From NCBI GenBank assembly GCA_028290325.1, contig JAQGJY010000075.1, forward strand, positions 1-7,453: a stretch of DNA of 7,453 bases, in the 5' to 3' direction. Made by a program: the position numbers and the translations under genes. The notes beneath the pieces were generated by a model. It searched no databases and had not been told where the DNA came from. It worked only from the letters and a program-made list of their open reading frames with translations. The stretch comes from Tardiphaga sp. Its GTDB lineage: Bacteria; Pseudomonadota; Alphaproteobacteria; Rhizobiales; Xanthobacteraceae. Of this stretch, positions 1 to 5,773 are shown piece after piece. Positions within the stretch are counted from its first letter, which is position 1; the number at the start of each line of letters is the position of its first letter.

Positions 1-59
1 CCGCGATTGGCGATCAGCAAGGTGCGAAAACGGCGATACTGTGCGGGAGAGTTCATCAT
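1..59 (-). CDS. mccA: 3-methylcrotonyl-CoA carboxylase alpha subunit (biotin carboxylase), 5' end only
   Basis: Only the first 19 codons and part of the next are present; the gene continues beyond the left edge. Translation from the ATG at 59-57 ends in LLIANRG, the hallmark N-terminal ATP-grasp/biotin carboxylase start found in acetyl-, propionyl- and methylcrotonyl-CoA carboxylase alpha subunits. The ATG shares its A with the TGA stop of the upstream carboxyltransferase gene (TGATG), which implies translational coupling. A second ATG follows at once (56-54), so the exact start is uncertain by one codon. The alpha subunit would carry the biotin carboxylase and biotin carboxyl carrier domains and carboxylate biotin with ATP and bicarbonate. 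Assignment to methylcrotonyl-CoA rather than another acyl-CoA rests on the adjacent beta subunit; the visible part alone cannot discriminate. Confidence 0.85.
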   Translation of the reverse strand, partial: MMNSPAQYRRFRTLLIANR

Positions 60-1663
60 CACATCCTGAACAGGCCGAATTTCACCGGCTCGATCGGCTT
101 GTTGCTCGCGGCTTCAAGTCCAAGCCCGAGCATCAGCCGTGTATCCTTGGGGTCGATCACGCCATCGTCCCAGATCCGCGCCGTCGCATAATAGGGACTG
201 CCCTGCGTCTCGAATTGCTGGCGTGTCGGGGCGCGGAAGGCATCCTCTTCCTCGGCCGACCACGTGCCGCCCTTGCTCTCGATGCTGTCGCGGCGCAACG
301 AGCTCAGCACCATCGCCGCCTGCTCGCCGCCCATCACCGAGATGCGCGCGTTCGGCCACATCCACAGGAAGCGCGGCGAATAGGAACGCCCGCACATGCC
401 ATAATTGCCCGCGCCATAGGAGCCGCCGATGACGACGGTAAATTTCGGCACGTTGGCCGTCGCCACCGCCGTGACCAGCTTCGCGCCGTCGCGGGCGATG
501 CCGCCGGCTTCGTATTTCTTGCCGACCATGAAGCCGGTGATGTTCTGCAAGAACACCAGCGGAATGCCGCGCTGGCAGCACAGCTCGATGAAATGCGCGC
601 CCTTCAGCGAGCTTTCGCTGAACAGGATTCCATTATTGGCGATGATGCCGACCTGATGACCCCAGATCCGCGCGAAGCCGGTCACCAGGGTGGTGCCGTA
701 CAGCTTCTTGAACTCATCGAACTCCGACCCGTCGACAAGCCGCGCGATGATGTCGCGAACGTCATAAGGCTTGCGCGGGTCGGATGGGATGATTCCATAC
801 ACATCCTCGGCCGGAAACAACGGTTCGCGCGGCGTTTCCCAGTTGGCGCGGTTGCGCGCGGGTTTCTTCAATGTCGAAACGATCCGGCGCGCGATGCCGA
901 TCGCATGCGCGTCGTTCTGCGCGTAGTGGTCGGTCACGCCCGATTGGCGCGAATGCACGTCGGCGCCGCCGAGCTCTTCGGCGGTGACGATCTCGCCGGT
1001 CGCGGCTTTCACCAAAGGCGGACCACCAAGAAAGATCGTGCCTTGATTGCGGACGATGACGCTTTCGTCGGACATCGCCGGCACGTAGGCGCCGCCGGCG
1101 GTGCACGAGCCCATCACGACCGCGATCTGCGGAATCCCCTGCGCCGACATCTGCGCCTGATTGTAGAAGATGCGGCCGAAGTTGCGCTCGTCGGGGAAAA
1201 TCTCGTCCTGCTGCGGCAGGAACGCGCCGCCGGAATCGACCATGTAGATGCAAGGCAGATTGTTCTGCCGCGCGATCTTCTGCGCGCGCAGATGCTTCTT
1301 CACGGTGATCGGATAATAGGTGCCGCCTTTGATCGTGGCGTCATTGGCGACGATCACGCATTCGCGGCCCGAGACCCGGCCGACGCCGGTGACGACGCTC
1401 GCCGAATGCACGTCGCCGCCGTAAAGGCCGTTGGCCGCCAGCGGCGACAATTCCAGAAACGCGGTGCCGGGATCGACCATCAGATCGACGCGGTCCCGCG
1501 CCAGCATCTTGCCGCGCGCCGTATGTTTGGCCCGCGCGGCCGCGCCGCCGCCGCCGGAAATCGCCTTCAGCCGGCTTTGCAGATCGGCGACCTGAACGCG
1601 CATGGCGTCGGCATTGCCTTTGAATTCCGACGAGGTCGGATCGATGCTGGACCGAAGCGCCAT
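59..1663 (-). CDS. mccB: 3-methylcrotonyl-CoA carboxylase beta subunit (carboxyltransferase)
   Basis: This 534-residue protein has the usual length and composition of the methylcrotonyl-CoA carboxylase beta subunit. It transfers CO2 from carboxybiotin to 3-methylcrotonyl-CoA in leucine and isovalerate breakdown, in the cytoplasm, in complex with the alpha subunit. The two crotonase-like carboxyltransferase halves are visible: the N-terminal half has GKMLARDRVDLMVD (51-64) and VVMGSCTAGGAYVPAMSDE (172-190, oxyanion-type glycine motif); the C-terminal half has FLQNITGFMVG (371-381), GGSYGAGNYGMCGR (413-426) and ARISVMGGEQAA (449-460). The SGVTDHYAQND segment (about 231-241) is also typical of MCC beta. 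The ATG at 1663-1661 is preceded by AAAGGAAA with good Shine-Dalgarno spacing. The stop overlaps the mccA start by one base. An isovaleryl-CoA dehydrogenase gene, often next to mccB in related bacteria, is not on its upstream side here. Acetyl- or propionyl-CoA carboxyltransferases are the main alternatives but fit less well. Confidence 0.95.
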   Translation of the reverse strand: MALRSSIDPTSSEFKGNADAMRVQVADLQSRLKAISGGGGAAARAKHTARGKMLARDRVDLMVDPGTAFLELSPLAANGLYGGDVHSASVVTGVGRVSGRECVIVANDATIKGGTYYPITVKKHLRAQKIARQNNLPCIYMVDSGGAFLPQQDEIFPDERNFGRIFYNQAQMSAQGIPQIAVVMGSCTAGGAYVPAMSDESVIVRNQGTIFLGGPPLVKAATGEIVTAEELGGADVHSRQSGVTDHYAQNDAHAIGIARRIVSTLKKPARNRANWETPREPLFPAEDVYGIIPSDPRKPYDVRDIIARLVDGSEFDEFKKLYGTTLVTGFARIWGHQVGIIANNGILFSESSLKGAHFIELCCQRGIPLVFLQNITGFMVGKKYEAGGIARDGAKLVTAVATANVPKFTVVIGGSYGAGNYGMCGRSYSPRFLWMWPNARISVMGGEQAAMVLSSLRRDSIESKGGTWSAEEEDAFRAPTRQQFETQGSPYYATARIWDDGVIDPKDTRLMLGLGLEAASNKPIEPVKFGLFRM

Positions 1664-1739
1664 GGGTTTCCTTTGGGCCTCCCGCTTGTGGTGTTTGATC
1701 GCCCGCTGAGTGCGGCTTGGTCGGCGGCGTGTTACAACG

Positions 1740-1773
1740 GATAGCCTGTCGAGACTTGTCTCGACAGGCTATC
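1740..1773. repeat. Perfect 16-bp inverted repeat, possible terminator or palindromic repeat element
   Basis: The left arm GATAGCCTGTCGAGAC (1740-1755) is exactly complementary to the right arm at 1758-1773, with only TT between them (in RNA effectively a CTTG tetraloop on a 15-bp stem). It lies downstream of the NDUFS4-family stop codon and upstream of mccB, both on the minus strand. Neither strand has a T-tract after the stem, so it is not a textbook intrinsic terminator. It could still stop transcription, stabilise the upstream transcript's 3' end, bind a dimeric regulator, or be a dispersed palindromic repeat. Confidence 0.75.
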
Positions 1774-1807
1774 ACCGCCGCACAAGCGTGTTTTTCAAGC
1801 GTCTTTC

Positions 1808-2113
1808 TTAATGAGTCCAGGGCTCGCTGCGACGGAAAGCGAAATTGTCCGCATAGGCCGCGATCTGGCGCTTCTGCTCTTTCGGCTCCAGCACCTGATA
1901 GGGAATGCCCTCGCGCTCGCAATAAGCGATCGCCTCGTCCTTCGTCTCGAAGCGCAGCGTCAATTGCTGCTTCATGTCGCCCGAGGAGGTCCAGCCCATC
2001 AGCGGCTCGATCATCCGGGGTTGTTCGGGCTCGTAGTCGAGCTGCCAGTCGCGGGTCTTGGCCGTCCCGGACTGCATCGCGTTCTTGGCTTGTTTGTAGA
2101 TCCGTGCGGTCAT
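1808..2113 (-). CDS. ETC complex I subunit, NDUFS4 family
   Basis: The 101-residue product starting MTARIYKQAKNAMQSG matches the ETC complex I subunit conserved region (NDUFS4/18-kDa subunit family), an accessory subunit of NADH:ubiquinone oxidoreductase found in alphaproteobacteria and mitochondria, acting on the peripheral arm at the cytoplasmic membrane. Visible family features are the N-terminal RIYKQAKNAMQSGTAKT, the W..DYEPE..R.I.PLMGWTSSGD core (PLMGWTSS is diagnostic), the MKQQLTLRF strand, EAIAYCEREGIPYQV, and the C-terminal DNFAFRRSEPWTH. The reading frame extends to an ATG at 2158, but the extra 15 residues (MSAVSSRSHTGPQSS) look unlike the family, so the start at 2113 is preferred; neither has a strong ribosome binding site (AGGA lies about 12 bases before 2113). 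It stands alone, away from any nuo operon, as is common for this gene. Confidence 0.9.
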   Translation of the reverse strand: MTARIYKQAKNAMQSGTAKTRDWQLDYEPEQPRMIEPLMGWTSSGDMKQQLTLRFETKDEAIAYCEREGIPYQVLEPKEQKRQIAAYADNFAFRRSEPWTH

Positions 2114-2177
2114 GGACGATTGTGGTCCTGTATGCGATCGCGATGAAACCGCTGACATCCTGGCGGATCATGCGCTA

Positions 2178-2206
2178 AGAGACTGACTTCCTTGATTTGG
2201 TATATT
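2178..2206 (+). promoter_or_regulatory. Possible promoter upstream of opgC
   Basis: TATATT at 2201-2206, preceded by TTGG, resembles a -10 box about 75 bases before the opgC start. No good -35 hexamer sits 16-18 bases upstream. The gap also has to carry the divergent NDUFS4-family promoter, for which I see no clear candidate. Confidence 0.25.
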
Positions 2207-2281
2207 CCGTCCGCCGCGCCGTGACAATGTCAGCCCCCACGCGGCTTTCCGATCCGTTTCGAGCCGATTGCAGACGCCCTC

Positions 2282-3457
2282 ATGGACATTCACGCCACCT
2301 TGCCGCCCAAAGGCCGCGACCTTCGGCTCGATCTGTTTCGTGGAATCGCCAATTGGTGGATTTTTCTCGACCATATCCCGGAGAACATCGTCAACTGGGT
2401 GACGCCGCGCAATTACGGCTTCAGTGACGCGGCCGATCTGTTCGTCTTCATTTCCGGTTACACGGCGTCGTTCGTGTACGCCAAGATGATGCTGGAGCGC
2501 GGCTTCATCGTCGGCGCGACCCGGCTGACCAAACGGGTCTGGCAGCTTTACGTCGCGCATATCATTCTGTTCGTGATCTACATCGCCGCGATCGGCTATG
2601 TCGCGCAGCGCTACAACGACCCCGATATTATCAGCGAGTTCAATGTCGCCGGACTGGTTGATAATCCGATCCAGACCTTGTCGCAGGGCCTGCTGCTGCG
2701 CTTCAAACCGCTGAATCTCGACGTTCTGCCACTTTACATCGTGCTGATGGCGTTCTTTCCGCCGGTGCTGTGGCTGATGCTGCGCAAGCCCGATCTCACC
2801 ATGATCGGTTCGCTGGTGCTGTATTTCGCGGCGCGCCAGTTCGGCTGGAATTTGCAGGGCTATCCGAGCGGCGTCTGGTATTTCAATCCCTACACCTGGC
2901 AATTGCTTTTCGTGTTCGGCGCGTGGTTCGCGCTCGGCGGCGCGACGGAATCGCGGTCGGTCATCAAATCAAGCTTTGTGCTGTATTTTGGCGTGGCCTA
3001 TCTGCTGTTCGCGCTTCTCATGACCATGGCCGGCCGGTTTCCCGAATTCGGCGCGCTGTTTCCGCAGTGGCTGTTCGACGCCTTCAATCCGAACGACAAG
3101 ACCAATCTGGCGCCTTATCGGGTGCTGCATTTCGTCGTCATCGCCTTCTTCGTGACGCGCTTCGTGCCGAAGGATTGGGCCGGGCTGGAATGGCGTGTAT
3201 TTCAGCCGCTCGTCAAATGCGGCCAGCAATCGCTGGCGGTGTTTTGCGTCGGCGTTTTTCTATCCTTCGTCGGTCATTTCCAACTGATGATGAGTTCGGG
3301 TTCGCTGATGGCGCAAGTCTTCGTCAGCGTCACCGGCCTCGCGCTCATTACCCTGGTGGCCTATTATATTTCCTGGTCGAAGAAGCAGGACAAGCCGCTC
3401 AAAAAACCCGACGCGGTCGCTGCGCCGTCCGATCCCGACGCGAAACCTCCTGTATAA
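2282..3457 (+). CDS. opgC: OpgC-family membrane protein (periplasmic glucan modification)
   Basis: This 391-residue polytopic inner-membrane protein matches the OpgC family, whose characterised members add succinyl groups to osmoregulated periplasmic glucans. N-terminal signatures are RDLRLDLFRGIANWWIFLDHIP (12-33) and GFSDAADLFVFISGY (46-60), both characteristic of OpgC and its wider acyltransferase relatives. About ten hydrophobic segments are visible, roughly at 20-34, 50-68, 88-107, 138-157, 163-176, 206-221, 230-250, 281-294, 317-334 and 351-373. The C-terminal 20 or so residues are a charged, Pro/Lys/Asp-rich cytoplasmic-type tail. The ATG at 2282 is the only start consistent with the conserved N-terminus, although no strong Shine-Dalgarno precedes it. 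The backbone glucan synthase genes are not in this window, so the exact substrate and acyl group are inferred from the family. The gene ends just before a strong terminator. Confidence 0.9.
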   Translation: MDIHATLPPKGRDLRLDLFRGIANWWIFLDHIPENIVNWVTPRNYGFSDAADLFVFISGYTASFVYAKMMLERGFIVGATRLTKRVWQLYVAHIILFVIYIAAIGYVAQRYNDPDIISEFNVAGLVDNPIQTLSQGLLLRFKPLNLDVLPLYIVLMAFFPPVLWLMLRKPDLTMIGSLVLYFAARQFGWNLQGYPSGVWYFNPYTWQLLFVFGAWFALGGATESRSVIKSSFVLYFGVAYLLFALLMTMAGRFPEFGALFPQWLFDAFNPNDKTNLAPYRVLHFVVIAFFVTRFVPKDWAGLEWRVFQPLVKCGQQSLAVFCVGVFLSFVGHFQLMMSSGSLMAQVFVSVTGLALITLVAYYISWSKKQDKPLKKPDAVAAPSDPDAKPPV

Positions 3458-3487
3458 CCCCGCCGTTTCGCCAAACGCGAGCAATAA

Positions 3488-3513
3488 AAAAGGAGGGCAA
3501 GTGCCCTCCTTTT
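3488..3513. terminator. Bidirectional intrinsic terminator between opgC and the Gly/Tyr-rich gene
   Basis: A 12-bp perfect stem (AAAAGGAGGGCA at 3488-3499, complement at 3502-3513) with a GC core GGAGGGC/GCCCTCC closes a two-base loop. T-runs follow the GC core in both directions: TTTT on the plus strand and TTTTTT on the minus strand. It sits 30 bases past the opgC stop and 21 bases past the stop of the convergent minus-strand gene, so it can terminate both. Confidence 0.93.
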
Positions 3514-3534
3514 CGATTCGGCGGATCCGCCAGA

Positions 3535-3873
3535 TCAGTAGCGACCGTAACCGCCGCCGTAGCCGTAGCCACGGCCACCGCCGTAAAAGCGCGGACGACC
3601 GTAACCGCCACCGCCGTAGAAGCGTGGACGACCATAGCCGCCGCCACCGTAATAGCGCGGGCCGCCTCCGTAGAAGCGCGGGCCGCCGCCGTAACCGTAA
3701 CCCGGGGTGCGGAAGCAACGACCATAGGCGTCGCAAACCAGACGAACCTGCTCGACATTGGCGGGGGCGCCAACGCCCGGCAGGCCATTCGGCATCGCGG
3801 CCGACGCGGAACCGGAGGCGAGCGCGGCGCCGCCGAGGGCGGCCAAGCCGGCCAGTACAAATTTCAACTTCAT
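3535..3873 (-). CDS. Small exported Gly/Tyr/Arg-rich repeat protein
   Basis: This 112-residue protein has a clear Sec signal peptide (MKLK, hydrophobic FVLAGLAALGGAALA, then small-residue cleavage region near ASA at 23-25). The mature part has a short conserved-looking segment, VEQVRLVCDAYGRCFRTPG (40-58), with two cysteines (47 and 53) that could form a disulfide. This is followed by a low-complexity tail: GGGPRFY and GGGPRYY (62-75), two identical units GGGGYGRPRFY (76-97), and a final YGYGGGYGRY end. The ATG at 3873 is preceded by TGGAGG, a strong ribosome binding site with about seven bases spacing. Similar small secreted proteins with a C-x-Y-G-R-C-F/W motif and Gly/Tyr-rich tail are common hypotheticals in Bradyrhizobium relatives; I know of no assigned function. 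A periplasmic or cell-surface role is inferred from the signal peptide only. A bidirectional terminator follows the stop. Confidence 0.85.
   Translation of the reverse strand: MKLKFVLAGLAALGGAALASGSASAAMPNGLPGVGAPANVEQVRLVCDAYGRCFRTPGYGYGGGPRFYGGGPRYYGGGGYGRPRFYGGGGYGRPRFYGGGRGYGYGGGYGRY
3583..3648 (-). repeat. Two tandem 33-bp repeat units within the Gly/Tyr-rich gene
   Basis: Units 3616-3648 and 3583-3615 each encode GGGGYGRPRFY. They differ at six of 33 bases, all synonymous, showing an older duplication kept at the protein level. Shorter related units GGGPRFY/GGGPRYY lie just before them in the protein. Confidence 0.85.
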
Positions 3874-4021
3874 GGATATCCTCCAGTGCTTGTCTAATGG
3901 TCACGACAACAGCGGATCGCTGGATTGGTTGCCGATGGTCGGAGATTGATCCTATGAAGCTGAACCACGGCTGAATGGCGACGGCTGCGCGCTGATACGT
4001 CAGACACTTCGCCGCAGCCGA

Positions 4022-4073
4022 GGAGTCACGATCAGGAGTCACGACCAAGTGTCAGGACCAGCTGTCACGATGA
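4022..4073. repeat. Four degenerate 13-bp tandem repeats beside tRNA-Pro
   Basis: Four consecutive 13-mers are visible: GGAGTCACGATCA (4022), GGAGTCACGACCA (4035), AGTGTCAGGACCA (4048) and GCTGTCACGATGA (4061). The shared pattern is GTCACGAyCA-like. The array starts 23 bases downstream of the tRNA-Pro 3' end and lies in a 223-base stretch without a gene. A related GTCACGAC also occurs alone at 3900-3907. Function unknown. The rest of 3874-4096 holds only the upstream region of the Gly/Tyr-rich gene, with no convincing promoter match. Confidence 0.8.
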
Positions 4074-4096
4074 TGCTTGTCGGTCAGAACCGGGAA

Positions 4097-4173
4097 TGGT
4101 CGGGGCACAAGGATTCGAACCTTGGACCTGCAGTACCCAAAACTGCCGCGCTACCAGGCTGCGCTATACCCCG
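4097..4173 (-). tRNA. tRNA-Pro (anticodon UGG)
   Basis: The minus strand folds as a complete cloverleaf of 77 bases including an encoded CCA end: acceptor CGGGGTA/TGCCCCG (one G-T pair), D arm GCGC-AGCCTGGTA-GCGC, anticodon stem GCAGT/ACTGC around loop TTTGGGT with anticodon TGG, five-base variable loop AGGTC, and T arm CAAGG-TTCGAAT-CCTTG. The C1-G72 pair is typical of bacterial tRNA-Pro. It reads proline CCA codons and, by wobble, other CCN. It lies 62 bases downstream of the DUF192 gene on the same strand and may be cotranscribed or have its own promoter. No clear T-tract terminator follows. Confidence 0.97.
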
Positions 4174-4235
4174 ATCTGGCGTGTCGATACACGTTCGCCG
4201 CCAGCGCCACAAGGCGCGCGACGCTTATGACTCGT

Positions 4236-4721
4236 TCAACGACCCTTGAAAAGCGGGTGGGCGACGCGATCGCCGACCGCGATGCCATATTTCCGCGCGG
4301 TGCCGCCGATCACTTCCAGCACGCCCTTGGCTGGCCCGCCTGATGAGATGATGCTGAGCGATTGCGGCACGGTATTCTCGGCAATCCGCAGAATTCGGCC
4401 ATCGGCGCGGATGAAGATCATATCCAGCGGAATGAAGGTGTTCTTCATCCACATCGAGATCTGCTGCTCCGGCGAGAAATCGAACAGCATGCCGCGCCCG
4501 TCGGCCAGTTCCTTGCGGTACATCAGGCCGGTGGTCTTTTGCTCCTCGGTGCGCGCCATTTCGACCGCGAAGACCTGCACGCCGGATTTGGTGACAATTT
4601 CCAGTGGCTCGGTGTCGGCGGCGAAGGCGCCCTGCCCGATCAGCGTCCACGCCAGCAGAACAACGAGACGCAAGGCCATCAGAGGCGAGCGGGTGAAAGT
4701 GACTCTGTCAGACACGCGCAT
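4236..4721 (-). CDS. Exported DUF192 family protein
   Basis: From the ATG at 4721 this is 161 residues. Residues 15-34 (MALRLVVLLAWTLIGQGAFA) form a signal-peptide hydrophobic core with an AFA|A-type cleavage site, so the mature protein is about 126 residues and should be periplasmic. The mature part is DUF192: EEQKTTGLMYRKELADGRGMLFDF (59-82), the family-defining MWMKNTFIPLDMIFI (90-104), and GVLEVIGGTARKYGIAVGDRV (133-153). The biochemical role of DUF192 is not established; archaeal structures exist but no agreed activity. The frame also has a TTG at 4751 and an ATG at 4679. The 4679 start gives a more standard short n-region but has no ribosome binding site; 4721 has a weak GGAT upstream. 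It lies 190 bases downstream of the cold-shock gene and 62 bases upstream of tRNA-Pro, all on one strand. Confidence 0.9.
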   Translation of the reverse strand: MRVSDRVTFTRSPLMALRLVVLLAWTLIGQGAFAADTEPLEIVTKSGVQVFAVEMARTEEQKTTGLMYRKELADGRGMLFDFSPEQQISMWMKNTFIPLDMIFIRADGRILRIAENTVPQSLSIISSGGPAKGVLEVIGGTARKYGIAVGDRVAHPLFKGR

Positions 4722-4870
4722 GGCAATACGATCCGGTTTGGTGACAGGCAAAGGCTACCGACAAATCCTAGCCGCAGCATCATGGCGAATACCAGACCAC
4801 GGCGCGGCAGTCCGCACTTTGCCGTGTTCTAACCGACAGTTTGTGAATGACAGTTGATGGTTAGAGCAAT

Positions 4871-4904
4871 GGCGGTCGAAACCCACCGCCGGCCGAAACC
4901 GGCG
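4871..4904 (-). terminator. Overlapping GC-rich hairpins downstream of the cold-shock gene
   Basis: Two six-bp perfect stems overlap and exclude each other: GGCGGT (4871-4876) with ACCGCC (4885-4890), and CGCCGG (4887-4892) with CCGGCG (4899-4904). They begin eight bases past the cold-shock stop on the minus strand. There is no proper T-run, so termination is only a possibility. Confidence 0.35.
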
Positions 4905-4911
4905 CCCGGTC

Positions 4912-5577
4912 TCAGTGCGACAGCAAGCCCGGCGTACCGTTTTCCGGCTGGATCTCAGCGGCCATCATGCCCTTTGAGCCTGGCCCAAAGCGAACCATCA
5001 CATATTGGCCGGGGCGCAATTCGGTCATGCCGAAGCGGCGCAGGGTTTCCATATGCACGAAGATGTCCGGCGTGCCCTCGCCGCAGCTCAGGAAGCCGAA
5101 GCCGCGCAGACGGTTGAACCATTTGACCTGCGCGCGCTCGAGCCCGCTGGTTGGCGTCACGCTGACATGGGTGCGCGCTGGAAGCATCTGCGCCGGATGG
5201 ATCGCGGTCGACTCGTCCATCGAGACGACGCGAAACGCCTGATAGCCCTTGGCGCGCTGAACGCATTCGCAAATGATCCGAGCGCCTTCGTAGGCGGTCT
5301 GAAATCCGTCGCGGCGCAACACCGTGACATGCAGCAACACATCCTGCTTGCCATCGTCGGGAATGATGAAGCCGTAGCCCTTCGAGGCATCGAACCATTT
5401 GATGACGCCCGAGACTTCGACGAGGTTCGCGGCCGCGTCGTCGAGTCCGGCGAACGGATCGGACGCAGCATCGCGGCCGGCGAAATCGCGGTCAGGCGAT
5501 CGGTGGTCGCTTTCGGCGCGGTCGCTTCCGACTGGCGCATGCCCGAGTCGCTTGGACTCAAAACCGTCCGACCCCAT
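4912..5577 (-). CDS. Twin cold-shock-domain protein
   Basis: The 221-residue product contains two cold-shock (OB-fold, single-stranded nucleic-acid-binding) domains. Domain 1 spans about 54-120 (VSGVIKWFDASKGYGFI, RNP1 KGYGFI at 66-71, RNP2-like DVLLHV at 79-84). Domain 2 spans about 148-211 (AQVKWFNRLRGFGFLS, RNP1 RGFGFL at 158-163, RNP2 DIFVHM at 171-176). Residues 1-50 are polar, Asp/Ser/Arg-rich and probably disordered. Double-CSD proteins of about 200 residues are common in Rhizobiales and are presumed RNA chaperones or regulators; this one is cytoplasmic. The frame is open back to a GTG at 5676, but the added 33 residues are an Arg/Ser-rich out-of-family stretch without a ribosome binding site, so the ATG at 5577 is preferred (AGGATCCGGAG upstream). 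The long leader (5578-5773) may hold cold-responsive structure, as for other csp genes; that is inference. Confidence 0.92.
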   Translation of the reverse strand: MGSDGFESKRLGHAPVGSDRAESDHRSPDRDFAGRDAASDPFAGLDDAAANLVEVSGVIKWFDASKGYGFIIPDDGKQDVLLHVTVLRRDGFQTAYEGARIICECVQRAKGYQAFRVVSMDESTAIHPAQMLPARTHVSVTPTSGLERAQVKWFNRLRGFGFLSCGEGTPDIFVHMETLRRFGMTELRPGQYVMVRFGPGSKGMMAAEIQPENGTPGLLSH

Positions 5578-5605
5578 GACTCCGGATCCTAAACTCTGCC
5601 GACGC

Positions 5606-5619
5606 GATCGCGAGCGATC
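5606..5619. repeat. Small inverted repeat in the cold-shock gene leader
   Basis: GATCGC (5606-5611) and GCGATC (5614-5619) can pair around GA, about 30 bases before the preferred start codon. In the mRNA it would be a short GC-rich hairpin; it could be a leader structure or an operator. Such short palindromes are frequent in GC-rich DNA. Confidence 0.3.
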
Positions 5620-5714
5620 TCGTTCTAAGCGCCTACCCCACGATAACGACTCCCGCTGGCGCCGCGCGAATCTCACGAATCAAAAGATAACATTTGCGCC
5701 CCGCGCGCATAGAT

Positions 5715-5732
5715 AAAAAATCGCTTAAAGCG
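5715..5732 (-). terminator. Weak intrinsic terminator after the Sir2 gene
   Basis: On the minus strand, CGCTTTAAGCG (a four- to five-bp stem) is followed by ATTTTTT, 42 bases past the Sir2 stop codon. The stem is short for an efficient terminator. The same 96-base gap (5677-5773) must also carry any promoter of the cold-shock gene; its AT-rich centre (about 5687-5745) is the likely place, but I see no well-spaced hexamer pair. Confidence 0.4.
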
Positions 5733-5773
5733 CCGCTATAAACAATCTTGCGCGTCAGGGATTCATTTTTGCA

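Noticed and set aside
41..1744. Long plus-strand open frame (567 codons) antisense to mccB
   Set aside because: Arg/Ala/His/Asp-rich translation typical of the opposite strand of a GC-rich gene, with no recognisable domain; the minus strand encodes an unmistakable carboxyltransferase.
2168..2902. Minus-strand open frame antisense to opgC
   Set aside because: No family signature or ribosome binding site; it is a codon-bias shadow of a clear membrane protein gene.
3260..4048. Minus-strand frame overlapping the Gly/Tyr-rich gene and the opgC end
   Set aside because: Reads through the terminator and gives Arg/Leu low-complexity sequence; the overlapping frame with signal peptide and strong ribosome binding site is the real gene.
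4022..4073. CRISPR-like array
   Set aside because: Units are 13 bp, contiguous and without spacers, and no cas gene is present; this is a simple tandem repeat.
4097..4173. tRNA-Pro as an integration site of a mobile element
   Set aside because: No integrase and no second copy of the tRNA 3' end is visible, and the neighbours look like core genes.
4049..4249. Small plus-strand frame across the tRNA
   Set aside because: It is simply the complement of tRNA-Pro translated; 'GHKDSNLGP'-like peptides are a known artefact of antisense tRNA.
5005..5592. Plus-strand frame antisense to the cold-shock gene
   Set aside because: No domain; the opposite strand has two cold-shock domains with intact RNP motifs.
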